Below, in pieces: positions 34,342 through 42,480 of a DNA stretch of 64,000 nucleotides (position 1 is its first letter; the number at the start of each line of letters is the position of its first letter). The position numbers were made by a program, and so were the translations under genes. The DNA is from Haloarcula limicola. Its GTDB lineage: Archaea > Halobacteriota > Halobacteria > Halobacteriales > Haloarculaceae. The notes under the pieces were generated by a model. The model made no database searches and had not been told where the DNA came from. It saw only the letters and a program-made list of their open reading frames with translations. The stretch is taken from contig NZ_WRXM01000002.1 in the NCBI RefSeq assembly GCF_010119205.1, positions 798,982 to 862,981 on the forward strand, written 5' to 3'.

Positions 34342-36387
34342 ATGGTGGACGGCGACGAGGACGAGGAGCGCTCCGACCCCGATGAGCCGCGCGACCCGCC
34401 GACGCTGGACGACAACGAAGCCGAAGTCAATCCGCAGGACGACGAGGAGGCGTCCGACGACGAACTCGCGGTCGAGGACGAATCGACGGCCGAGGAGTGG
34501 TTCGGTTCCGAGACCGACGAGGACGGACCGTCCGCGTCGTCCGATAGCGGCGATGACCGGGGCGAGTCCCCTTCGGCGGCGAACGAGGAGGGAACGGGGG
34601 GCTCGGACGGCGAGTTCGACGACGCCGCCGTCGACGACTCGGCGGCGTCGGGGCTCGGTCCCCGCGCCCCCGAGGACGACGAGGCGCTCTCTCCGCCCGA
34701 GGAAGACGACAACGAAGCCGAGGTCAACCCGCCGACGCGCGAGGGCGACGGGGACCGAGACGCGGAGCCCGAAGCGGACCTGCCGGGAACTGACGCGATG
34801 GAGTCCGGCGGGCTCGACTCCGAGCGCGTCGAGCGCGACGACGACCTCGAACCCATAAGCGACGACCTCGACCCGATCGGCGACGCGCCCGCCGGTGGCG
34901 ACGAGGCGACCACCGGGGCACACGCCCTGCCGGGCCCGACGCGGCCCGGCCTGTTCGACCGCGACCCCGCCGACGTGGACGCCGCCGTCCCGGCCGACGT
35001 CCCCGTCGACCGGGGGATCCCGCCGACGCCGAGTCACGGCTCGGAAGCCGGCGGCGCACCGGCGACCGGCCCCGGCGACCCCGGAGACGGCACCGGCGGC
35101 GAAGCCGGGTTCGGCGGCGCGCCCGACGACCAGGAGATGCCGCTGGCCGACCACGTCGAGGAGATGGCGATGCGGCTGTTCGTCGTCGTCGGCGTGATGT
35201 CCGTCGTCGCCGTCCTCACGCTCCCCGTCTCGGACGAACTCATCAACTTCCTCTGGTACTCCTTCCTCGACGGTCCCGCCGAGGCCTGCGGGCAGGTCGC
35301 CGTCGAGGCCCAGCAGGGCGGCGCGGCCGCCGGGCCGTCCGGCGTGGACTGCCCGCACGTCTACAGCCCGCTGGCGCTGATATTCGCGCGACTGAAAGTC
35401 GCGTCGCTAGTGGGCATGATCGTCGCTCTGCCGGTCTTCGTCTACGAGACGTACCTGTTCATGCGCCCCGGGCTGTACCCCCGCGAGCGCCGCTACTACC
35501 TCGCCGCGGTCCCGACCAGCCTCGTGCTCGCGGCCATCGGCGTCAGCTTCGCGTACTTCGCCGTCCTGCGGGCGATGTTCGATTACTTCAGCGTCTACTC
35601 CGACCGAGCCGCCGACCTGGCGTTCGGGCTGGGCGATACGTTCAGCCTCATGGTCCTGATGCTCGGCTTCTTCGCGCTGGTCTTCCAGATCCCGCTGTTC
35701 GTGATGCTCGCCATCATGATGGGCGTGACGACCCGCCGGTGGCTCGTCGAGCGCCGCCTCTACTTCTGGGGCGGGTTCGCCGCCGTCGCGTTCGTCTTCA
35801 GCCCCGACCCGACCGGGATGGCCCCGCTGATGGTCGCGGTGACGATGATCGGCCTCTTCGAGGGGACGCTCCTGCTGTTGAAGTGGACCGGGAGCAGTTC
35901 GCCGATCCCGAGCATCGACGACCTCACCGACCGCCGGCCGACCATCTACGCGCTGTTCGCGCTGGTCGGCTACGTCGTGAGCCCCCTGCCGGTGCCCACC
36001 GGCTACTACGAGGAGCTGCCCGCGACCGTCACGGACACGCTGGCGACGGTGGGACTCGCCCCGCCGATACTCGTCGGCGGCGGCCTCATCGTCCTCTTCG
36101 AGCTGACGGCGTACCTCAACAAGAACTACTACGGCAGCGTCCGCCTCTGGCGGGGCCTCCGCCGGGCCCGCCTGCCGCTCTGGGCGGTCGCCATCGTCGT
36201 CGGCTACCTCTCTAGCCCCGACCCCGCGCTGTTCCGCCTGGTCCAGCAGTTCAGCGTCGAACCGACCGTCGCGGCCGCCGTCGCCGTCGGCCTCGTCGTC
36301 CTCTTCGAGGGGACGCTCGCGCTCGCCCGCTGGCGGAGCGGCGACCCCGAGGACGACCGCGATGCGGAGTTCGAGGCCGAGACATGA
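34342..36387 (+). CDS. tatC1: TatC translocase with long acidic N-terminal extension (TatCo)
   Basis: 681 residues. The TatC domain begins near residue 264 (EMPLADHVEEMAMRLF) with the family patterns YLFMRPGLYPRERR and FSPDPTGMAPLM; several extra hydrophobic segments follow to the C terminus. The first 260 residues are disordered and acidic and contain the motif DDNEAEVNP twice (23-31 and 122-130). I chose ATG 34342 because TTTACAAC at 34308-34315 is about 27 bases upstream; ATG 34330 is an alternative. Divergent from tatCt; overlaps the phosphatase gene by 4 bases. Confidence 0.88.
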   Translation: MVDGDEDEERSDPDEPRDPPTLDDNEAEVNPQDDEEASDDELAVEDESTAEEWFGSETDEDGPSASSDSGDDRGESPSAANEEGTGGSDGEFDDAAVDDSAASGLGPRAPEDDEALSPPEEDDNEAEVNPPTREGDGDRDAEPEADLPGTDAMESGGLDSERVERDDDLEPISDDLDPIGDAPAGGDEATTGAHALPGPTRPGLFDRDPADVDAAVPADVPVDRGIPPTPSHGSEAGGAPATGPGDPGDGTGGEAGFGGAPDDQEMPLADHVEEMAMRLFVVVGVMSVVAVLTLPVSDELINFLWYSFLDGPAEACGQVAVEAQQGGAAAGPSGVDCPHVYSPLALIFARLKVASLVGMIVALPVFVYETYLFMRPGLYPRERRYYLAAVPTSLVLAAIGVSFAYFAVLRAMFDYFSVYSDRAADLAFGLGDTFSLMVLMLGFFALVFQIPLFVMLAIMMGVTTRRWLVERRLYFWGGFAAVAFVFSPDPTGMAPLMVAVTMIGLFEGTLLLLKWTGSSSPIPSIDDLTDRRPTIYALFALVGYVVSPLPVPTGYYEELPATVTDTLATVGLAPPILVGGGLIVLFELTAYLNKNYYGSVRLWRGLRRARLPLWAVAIVVGYLSSPDPALFRLVQQFSVEPTVAAAVAVGLVVLFEGTLALARWRSGDPEDDRDAEFEAET

Positions 36388-37001
36388 GCACGGTGCTGGT
36401 CGTCCGTCACGGCGAGACCGCCTGGAACCGCGAGGGCCGCGTGCAGGGCTGGGCACCGACCGAACTGACCGAACGGGGCCGCGAGCAGGCGAGGAGAGTC
36501 GGCTCGTGGCTCGACGAGAACTACGACGTGGACCGCGTCCGCTCGTCGGACCTCCGGCGGACCCGCGAGACGGCCGAGAGAGCCGTCGACGCCGCCGAGG
36601 GCCTCCCCGACCCGACGCTCGACGAATCGTGGCGCGAGCGCGGCTTCGGCGTCTATCAGGGCTTTCTCGCCGAGGACCTCTTCGACCGCCACCCCGACCA
36701 CGAACCGGAGGCGAGCGTCTCGATTCTCGACACCGACCCCGAGGGCGGCGAGAGCGTCGCCGACTTCTGCGGCCGCGTCGAATCGGCGTGGACCGACTTC
36801 CGCCAGACGATCGACGAGGACGAGACGGTGCTGCTGGTCACCCACGGTGGCGTGATCAAGGTCCTGCTCTCGACTGTGGCCGACCGCGGCCGCGAACGGA
36901 CGCTCTCGGGACACTCGCCGCCGAACTGTTCGGTGACGGAGATACGTCTCGACGGCGAGCGCTCGGAGGTCGTCAGAGAAGGGGAACGGCCCGAGAACTG
37001 A
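36384..37001 (+). CDS. Histidine phosphatase superfamily protein
   Basis: 205 residues of the phosphoglycerate mutase-like clan: catalytic His in VVRHGETAWNREGRVQGW (residues about 8-10), Arg in RVRSSDLRRTRETAE, acid in SWRERGFG, and second His in LLVTHGGVIKVLL. Such proteins remove phosphates from sugars, cobalamin intermediates or proteins; no specific role is evident. Starts inside the TatC stop (ATGA), so it is translated with tatC1, an odd pairing of secretion and a phosphatase. Confidence 0.9.
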   Translation: MSTVLVVRHGETAWNREGRVQGWAPTELTERGREQARRVGSWLDENYDVDRVRSSDLRRTRETAERAVDAAEGLPDPTLDESWRERGFGVYQGFLAEDLFDRHPDHEPEASVSILDTDPEGGESVADFCGRVESAWTDFRQTIDEDETVLLVTHGGVIKVLLSTVADRGRERTLSGHSPPNCSVTEIRLDGERSEVVREGERPEN

Positions 37002-37010
37002 GCGGCGCCC

Positions 37011-37886
37011 TCAGTCGTCGACGCTGGGATACTCGGTATCGAAGACGTTCGAGACGACGTCGTCCTCGCTCTGTTCCTCCTCTTCGGGGCTGACGCTGCC
37101 GGTCTGGTAGCCGTGGAGGTCGAGCGTGACGTGGTCGAAGCCGCAGTCTTCGACGTGGTCGCGGGCCGCCCGGACGAAGTCGGGGTCCAGCGCCGCCTCC
37201 AGTTCCTCCTCGCCGACCTCGATGCGGGCCAGGCCGTCGTGGTCGCGCACGCGGAACTGCTCGAAGCCCCACGTCCGGAGCAGGCGCTCGGCCTTCTCGA
37301 CGCGGGAGAGGCGGTCCTCGGTCACTTCGAGGCCGGTCGGGATGCGCGAGGAGAGGCAGGCCATCGAGGGCTTGTCGGCGACCGAGAGGTCGTACTCGCG
37401 GGCGATCTCTCTGACTTCGGACTTCTCGACGTCGTGTTCCAAGAGCGGTGAGTAGGCGTCCAGTTCCTCGACGGCGCGGAGGCCGGGGCGGTGACCCTCG
37501 CCCACGTCGGAGGCGTTGGTGCCGTCACAGACGACGTCGATGCCCAGTTCTCGGGCGCGGTCGTACATCGCTCCGAGTCGCATCGACCGGCAGTGGTAAC
37601 ACCGCATGTCGTCGTTCTCGATGAACTCCCGACTGTCGAGTTCGGAGAACTCCACGATCTCGTGGCGGATGCCGATCTCCTCGGCGACCCGGGTGGCGTC
37701 CTCCAGCTCGGCGGCGGGCAGCGTCTCGGACTTCGCGGTGCAGGCGACGGCGTCCTCGCCGAGGGCGTCGTGGGCCAGCGCCGCGACGACGCTCGAATCG
37801 ACGCCGCCGGAGAACGCGACGAGCACGCCGTCGCGCGATCGTAGGTCCTCGCGGGCGGCGGACAGTTTCTCCGCGACAGGGGGCAT
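37011..37886 (-). CDS. larE: LarE-type ATP-dependent sulfur transferase
   Basis: 291 residues. PP-loop SGGVDSS (26-32) for ATP, then RCYHCRS (C96, C99) and PSMACLSSRIPTG (C177). LarE makes the thiocarboxylated pyridine of the nickel-pincer nucleotide cofactor. In one class a single cysteine is sacrificed as sulfur donor; in another three cysteines hold an Fe-S cluster. All three cysteine positions exist here, favouring the cluster class (inference). LarB and LarC are not in the window, so the target could be another reaction. Convergent with the phosphatase gene. Confidence 0.85.
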   Translation of the reverse strand: MPPVAEKLSAAREDLRSRDGVLVAFSGGVDSSVVAALAHDALGEDAVACTAKSETLPAAELEDATRVAEEIGIRHEIVEFSELDSREFIENDDMRCYHCRSMRLGAMYDRARELGIDVVCDGTNASDVGEGHRPGLRAVEELDAYSPLLEHDVEKSEVREIAREYDLSVADKPSMACLSSRIPTGLEVTEDRLSRVEKAERLLRTWGFEQFRVRDHDGLARIEVGEEELEAALDPDFVRAARDHVEDCGFDHVTLDLHGYQTGSVSPEEEEQSEDDVVSNVFDTEYPSVDD

Positions 37887-37983
37887 GGACTCCCCTATCG
37901 GGCCGACGGCAAAAACGCCTTCGCGTCCGCCCGCCGGGAAACACGTCAGCGAGCGACAACGGGTTTTTTCTCGTCGGCCTCGA

Positions 37984-39981
37984 ATGAGTCGGCAGATGGA
38001 ACTGGAATCGGTGCCCGGCGTCGGGGCGAAGACGGCCGCCGCCCTGCGCGAGTTAGACGACCCCGAACGGGCGCTCAGCGAGGGCGACGTGACGACGCTC
38101 GCGCGGGCTCCGGGCATCAGCGAGGGCCGGGCCGCCCGCATCGCCCGCGGCGCGATTCGGGCCGAGCACGGCGACCCCGGCGGGTTCGCCGCGACGCCGC
38201 GCGCCCGCGAGATCTTCGGCGAGGCGCTCGGTCTCCTCCAGGAGCGAACGGTCACCGACTACGCCGCGAAGCGACTGGAGACGCTGTATCCCAGCGGCGT
38301 GCGAGAGCGAATCGAGGAGGTCCGGTCGTTCACCGAGCGAGCGATGGAGCGAGAGCCGGACCCGGACGTCCGGGCGGCGCTGGCCGGCGTCGAACCGCTC
38401 TCGGAACCGGGAGACGTCCGAGTGCGGGACCGCTGTCTCGCCACGAGCGACGCCGAGCGGTATGCGGAAGCGCAGGAGGCCATCCCGGAGGTCAGCGTGG
38501 AAGTGGTCGACGACGCCCGCCAGCTGGCCGAGCTCGCCCGCTCGTACTCGACGGTCGTGGCGCTGGACGAGGCCTTCGCCGGCGTCGACGTCGAGGGCGA
38601 CGTGCGGGTCGAACCCGACGCGCTTTCCGAACCGGCGTCGGTCGTCCCCGAGCGCGTCCTGACCTTCTTCGCGCGGAACCGCGACCGGGTGCGGGCGGCC
38701 GCCGAGGTCCACCGCGTCGCCGGCCTCGACGCGCCGTGTGATCTGGGAACGCTCGCCGACGCGCTCGAACAGCTCGACGCCGACGGCAGCGTGCGGGGCG
38801 ACGACGAGCTCGACCGCCTCTCGACGGCCGTCGACGACCTCGACGCGGCCGTCTCGACCGCCGAGAGCGTCGCCAACGACCACCTGCGGGACGCCATCGA
38901 GGAGCGCGACGTGACCATCGAGGGGACGGATCTCCTCTCGCTGGTCGAGCGCGGCGCGGGCGTGGACTCGCTGCTCCAGCGCGAACTGGCCGACGAGTAC
39001 GCCGCCGCCGTCGAGAAGGCCCGCGACCACCTCGTCGACGCCCTGCGGCTGCGGGACACGGAGGCGACGGCCCGGCGAGCCTTCCCCGACGAACCCGCCT
39101 ACCCCGTCGAGCGACAGGAGGACGTGGTGAGCCGACTGCGCGAGGAACTGACCGCCGCGCGGGACCGCCGCGCGACCCGACGGAAGCGCGAACTTGCCGA
39201 CGACTTAGCGGAGATGCGCTCGGACGCGGAGTCGCTCGTCACCGCCGCCCTCGAACTGGACGTGGAACTCGCCGTCGCCCGCTTCGCCGCCGACTTCGAG
39301 TGTACGCTCCCCGAGGTGACCGACGAGGGCGGCTTCGAGATCGAGGGCGGGCGCTCGCCGCTACTCGACGTGGCCTTCGAAGAGGTGGAGCCGGTCGACT
39401 ACGGCGTGTCCGGCGTCACCGTCCTCTCGGGGGTCAACAGCGGCGGGAAAACGTCGACGCTCGACCTGGTGGCGCTCGTGACGACGCTCGCGCACATGGG
39501 CCTGCCCGTCCCCGCCGAGTCGGCCCGCATCGGCCGCGTCGCGGAACTGCACTACCACGCGAAGACGCAGGGGACGCTGGACGCCGGCGCGTTCGAGGCC
39601 ACCCTCCGGGAGTTCGGCGGGCTCGTGACCGACGTGGCCGCCGACCGCCCGGTGATGGTGCTCGTCGACGAACTCGAGTCGATCACGGAGCCCGGCGCGG
39701 CGGCGACCATCATCGCCGGCATCCTCGAATCGCTGGCCGAGCGCGAGGTGACGGCCGTCTTCGTCTCCCATCTGGCCGACGATATTCTGGAAGCGTCCGA
39801 CGCCGACCTCGCCATCGACGGCATCCAAGCCGAGGGGCTGGTCGACGGCGAACTGCGGGTGAATCGCTCCCCGGTCAAGGGGAAACTCGCCCGCTCGACG
39901 CCGGAGCTCATCGTCGAGAAACTGGCCGACGACGGCGGCGACGAGGGGTTCTATTCGGGGTTGTTGGGGAAGTTCGAGTAG
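37984..39981 (+). CDS. MutS-like ATPase with N-terminal helix-hairpin-helix
   Basis: 665 residues. N-terminal helix-hairpin-helix DNA-binding pair (LESVPGVGAKTAAALREL, APGISEGRAARIARGA), a long helical lever region (about 270-460), and a C-terminal MutS-type ABC ATPase: Walker A GVNSGGKTST (about 487-496), DELESI Walker B and VFVSHL. It lacks the mismatch-recognition domain I and resembles MutS5/MutS2-type proteins seen in archaea; a role in recombination or DNA-structure processing is likely but unproved. ATG 37984 (or 37996) is favoured since the upstream frame crosses larE. Its TAG stop begins a repeat tract. Confidence 0.85.
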   Translation: MSRQMELESVPGVGAKTAAALRELDDPERALSEGDVTTLARAPGISEGRAARIARGAIRAEHGDPGGFAATPRAREIFGEALGLLQERTVTDYAAKRLETLYPSGVRERIEEVRSFTERAMEREPDPDVRAALAGVEPLSEPGDVRVRDRCLATSDAERYAEAQEAIPEVSVEVVDDARQLAELARSYSTVVALDEAFAGVDVEGDVRVEPDALSEPASVVPERVLTFFARNRDRVRAAAEVHRVAGLDAPCDLGTLADALEQLDADGSVRGDDELDRLSTAVDDLDAAVSTAESVANDHLRDAIEERDVTIEGTDLLSLVERGAGVDSLLQRELADEYAAAVEKARDHLVDALRLRDTEATARRAFPDEPAYPVERQEDVVSRLREELTAARDRRATRRKRELADDLAEMRSDAESLVTAALELDVELAVARFAADFECTLPEVTDEGGFEIEGGRSPLLDVAFEEVEPVDYGVSGVTVLSGVNSGGKTSTLDLVALVTTLAHMGLPVPAESARIGRVAELHYHAKTQGTLDAGAFEATLREFGGLVTDVAADRPVMVLVDELESITEPGAAATIIAGILESLAEREVTAVFVSHLADDILEASDADLAIDGIQAEGLVDGELRVNRSPVKGKLARSTPELIVEKLADDGGDEGFYSGLLGKFE

Positions 39982-40330
39982 CGAGGGGCGCGCGACCAGC
40001 GGGAGCGCGGCCCTCGAAGCGACGCGGTGACCGCAGGGAACCGCGGAGCGGTCGCGAGGGGCCGCCGGAACGAAGCGACGGCGGGCCCTCGGCGGAGCGG
40101 TGAGTGGAACGAACCGCGGAGTAGTAGCGTGGTTCGGAGCGAGCGCTGCGAGCGAGAACCACGAAAGCGACGCGGTGACCGCAGGGAACCGCGGAGCAGC
40201 AGCGAGGGGTTGAGCGAAGCGAAGGTCCTCGAATAGCGAACGAGGAGCGTAGCGACTCGTGAGCAGTAGCGTAGTTCGGAGCGAGCGTCACGACAGCGAG
40301 CCGTCGCACGACAGCGGGACGCGTCCCGAC
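39982..40330 (+). repeat. Repeat-rich intergenic tract with hairpin elements (copy C)
   Basis: The 419 bases before the orc gene hold no gene. The tract starts at the stop codon (TAG-CGAGGGGCG). It contains two near-identical blocks GACGCGGTGACCGCAGGGAA plus CCGCGGAGC (starting 40021 and 40169), a hairpin GTGGTTC/GAACCAC (40129-40162) with a 20-base loop differing at only three central bases from the loop at 19212-19231, and ACGAG/CTCGT (40240-40260, 11-base loop). A 14-base palindrome CGGGACGCGTCCCG lies at 40315-40328. Same family as copy A (19.1 kb) and inverted copy B (25.3 kb). Confidence 0.82.
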
Positions 40331-40400
40331 GCCCGCGTGCGGTTTCACTTCCGCCGTCGGTGGCAAATGGTTAAGTGGTCCGGGAAGCTCGGTGAAAGTG

Positions 40401-41528
40401 ATGAGCGACGACCCCGAGGAGGGGATGCTCGGCTGGGACGAGTCGGTGTTCCGGGACGAGCACGTCTTCGAGATCGACTGGCTCCCGGAGACGTTCAAGC
40501 ACCGGGAGACCCAGATGGAGACGCTGAAGTACTCGCTCCGGCCCGCCGTTCGGGGCTCGCGGCCGCTGAACGTCATCGCGCGCGGGCCGCCGGGCACCGG
40601 GAAGACGACGGCCTCGCAGATCCTCTTCGACGAACTGACCGCCCAGACGGACGTACAGGCGGTGCGGGTCAACTGCCAGGTCGACTCGACGCGCTACGCC
40701 GTCTTCTCGCGGCTGTTCGCCGAGATATTCGAGTACGAACCGCCCTCCTCGGGGATCTCCTTCAAGAAGCTCTTCTCGCAGATCACGGACAAACTCGTCG
40801 AGGAAGACGAGGTGCTGGTGGTGGCGCTCGACGACGTGAACTACCTCTTCTACGAGAGCGAGGCCAGCGACACGCTGTACTCCCTGTTGCGCGCCCACGA
40901 GGCCCACTCGGGGGCGAAGATCGGCGTCATCTGCATCTCCTCGGACCTCGAACTCGACGTCATCGAGGCGCTGGACACCCGCGTCCAGTCGGTGTTCCGG
41001 CCCGAGGAAGTCTACTTCAACAAGTACGACCAGGCCGAGATCGTCGGTATCCTCGAAGAGCGGGTCGAGCGCGGGTTCAACGAGGGCGTCGTCGGACCCG
41101 ACGTGCTCGACCGCGTCGCCGAGTACACCGAGGAGCAGGGCGGCGACCTGCGGGTGGGCATCGACCTCCTGCGGCGGGCCGGGATGAACGCCGAGATGCG
41201 CGCCTCTCGCGCCGTCGAGCTCGAAGACGTCGAGTCGGCCTACGACAAATCGAAGTACGTCCACCTCTCGCGTCGGCTGCGGGAGCTCTCCGACTCCGAG
41301 GCGGCGCTTGCGGAGGTCATCGCCGCGCACGACGGCCAGCGCGCCGGCGACATCTACGATGCGTTCAACGACGCGACCGGCCTCGGCTACACCCGCTACT
41401 CGGAGATAATCAACAAGCTCGACCAGTTGGACATCATCGACGCCGACTACACCGAGGTCGAAGGCAGGGGCCGATCGCGGCGACTGACGCTCAACTACGA
41501 CGCCGACGCGGTGTTGGAACGGCTGTAA
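40401..41528 (+). CDS. Orc1/Cdc6-family replication initiator AAA+ ATPase
   Basis: 375 residues. AAA+ domain: Walker A RGPPGTGKTTAS, Walker B VVALDDVNYLF, sensor-1-like ICISSDLEL, sensor 2 GGDLRVGIDLLRRAG; then a winged-helix domain ending (DAFNDATGLGYTRYSEIINKLDQLDIID). This divergent branch (GWDESVFRDEHVFEIDWLPETFKHRE) is found singly in haloarchaea apart from origin-linked copies. No origin recognition boxes were visible in the upstream gap. ATG 40401 fits a TATA-like GGTTAAGT at 40369-40376; GTG 40392 is an alternative. Confidence 0.92.
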   Translation: MSDDPEEGMLGWDESVFRDEHVFEIDWLPETFKHRETQMETLKYSLRPAVRGSRPLNVIARGPPGTGKTTASQILFDELTAQTDVQAVRVNCQVDSTRYAVFSRLFAEIFEYEPPSSGISFKKLFSQITDKLVEEDEVLVVALDDVNYLFYESEASDTLYSLLRAHEAHSGAKIGVICISSDLELDVIEALDTRVQSVFRPEEVYFNKYDQAEIVGILEERVERGFNEGVVGPDVLDRVAEYTEEQGGDLRVGIDLLRRAGMNAEMRASRAVELEDVESAYDKSKYVHLSRRLRELSDSEAALAEVIAAHDGQRAGDIYDAFNDATGLGYTRYSEIINKLDQLDIIDADYTEVEGRGRSRRLTLNYDADAVLERL

Positions 41529-41529
41529 G

Positions 41530-42315
41530 TCAGCCCATCTTCTCGAAGGTCGTCTCGGCCCACTGGACGGCGTAGTCGGCTCCGTGCTCCCGGTAGGCGT
41601 CGGTGTCCAGCGCGGCGAACGGCGCGGGGAGGGAGAGTCCGTGTTTGACCCCGCTACAGGCCAGCTCCGCCGCGGCGGCGAACTCCGTCTGCCCGCGAGC
41701 GACCTCGCCCGCGAGGTCCGAGAGGCGGGGTTCGAGACGCTCGCCGGCGTCGGCCCAGGCGTCGTAGAGGTCGGGGTAGTCCTCTCCCCACGTCTCGAAC
41801 GCGGCGCGTGTCTGGAGACCGAGGTAGGCGTCGTACAGCGCCGCGGCGAGCTGATAGGTGTCCACGGGACCCAGTCGATCGCCGACGACGCGGGCGAACT
41901 CGGGGTAGCGCTCGCCGAAGAAGCCCAGGAAGTGCTCCGGCTCGTCGAGACTCACCTCGACCAGCGCCTCGGCGATGAGGAACTCGACGAACGGGGTCGG
42001 CGACGTCTCCAGTCGCGGCTTGACGAACACGCAGGGCGGCTCGGTCTGGTGGGTCCACGCGACGCCGCCGTCGCCGGGCATCCCGACGGTGAGGTCGCTC
42101 CCCGCGAAGCGGTGCAGCTCCTCGGGCGCGTCGTCGGGGACCCACGACGGGTCGTAGGCGAGGGGGTCCACGGAGTCGGTGACCAACAGCAGTTGCTCCG
42201 CGACCGCCGAGTCCAGCGTCTCGAAGTCGCGCTCGCAGTTCAACACGAGCGCGTCGGGGGCGTACGCCGACCGGACCGCGGCCGGTTCCCCGGAGAGCGA
42301 GCGCTCCGTGAACAT
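41530..42315 (-). CDS. Conserved haloarchaeal protein of unknown function (261 aa)
   Basis: 261 residues, acidic, no membrane segment or signal. Recognisable only as a haloarchaeal protein (for instance LVLNCERDFETLDSAVAEQL near residue 25 and FVEFLIAEALVEVSLDEPEHFLGFF in the middle). The fold may be alpha-helical; no catalytic motif found. Begins with ATG immediately after the stop of a 31-residue membrane microprotein, so they form an operon. Convergent with the orc gene (1-base gap). Confidence 0.8.
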   Translation of the reverse strand: MFTERSLSGEPAAVRSAYAPDALVLNCERDFETLDSAVAEQLLLVTDSVDPLAYDPSWVPDDAPEELHRFAGSDLTVGMPGDGGVAWTHQTEPPCVFVKPRLETSPTPFVEFLIAEALVEVSLDEPEHFLGFFGERYPEFARVVGDRLGPVDTYQLAAALYDAYLGLQTRAAFETWGEDYPDLYDAWADAGERLEPRLSDLAGEVARGQTEFAAAAELACSGVKHGLSLPAPFAALDTDAYREHGADYAVQWAETTFEKMG

Positions 42316-42411
42316 CTACGCCGTGAACACGATGAGGTTGGCGATGATGGCGACCGAGAGGATAGTCGATACGGCGAGCGTTCCGAGGACGATCTTCGTT
42401 GCCGTGCTCAT
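42316..42411 (-). CDS. Membrane microprotein (31 aa)
   Basis: ATG 42411 to TAG 42316: MSTATKIVLGTLAVSTILSV plus eleven residues, one transmembrane helix with a short polar N terminus. A TATA-like CTTAATGC on the minus strand near 42437-42444 gives a start spacing of about 26 bases, and the next gene's ATG follows its stop with no gap. Short genes are uncertain, but promoter position and tight coupling support it. Function unknown. Confidence 0.6.
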   Translation of the reverse strand: MSTATKIVLGTLAVSTILSVAIIANLIVFTA

Positions 42412-42480
42412 GTGAGTCCGTATCGCAGGCCCCGCATTAAGTGTTGAGAAACGACTACTGCTTGCCGGACGACAGACCCG

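Noticed and set aside
34222-35358. Extension of TatCt to 1120 residues
   Set aside because: It would be antisense to tatC1 and pass through the divergent promoter region; Arg/Val/Gly shadow sequence.
40315-40328. 14-base palindrome CGGGACGCGTCCCG as an operator
   Set aside because: Very GC-rich and inside the repeat tract, more than 40 bases before the orc TATA-like element; likely part of the repeat.
40000-40400. Possible replication origin upstream of the orc gene
   Set aside because: No origin recognition boxes, G-strings or AT-rich unwinding element; the gap is filled with the GC-rich repeat family.
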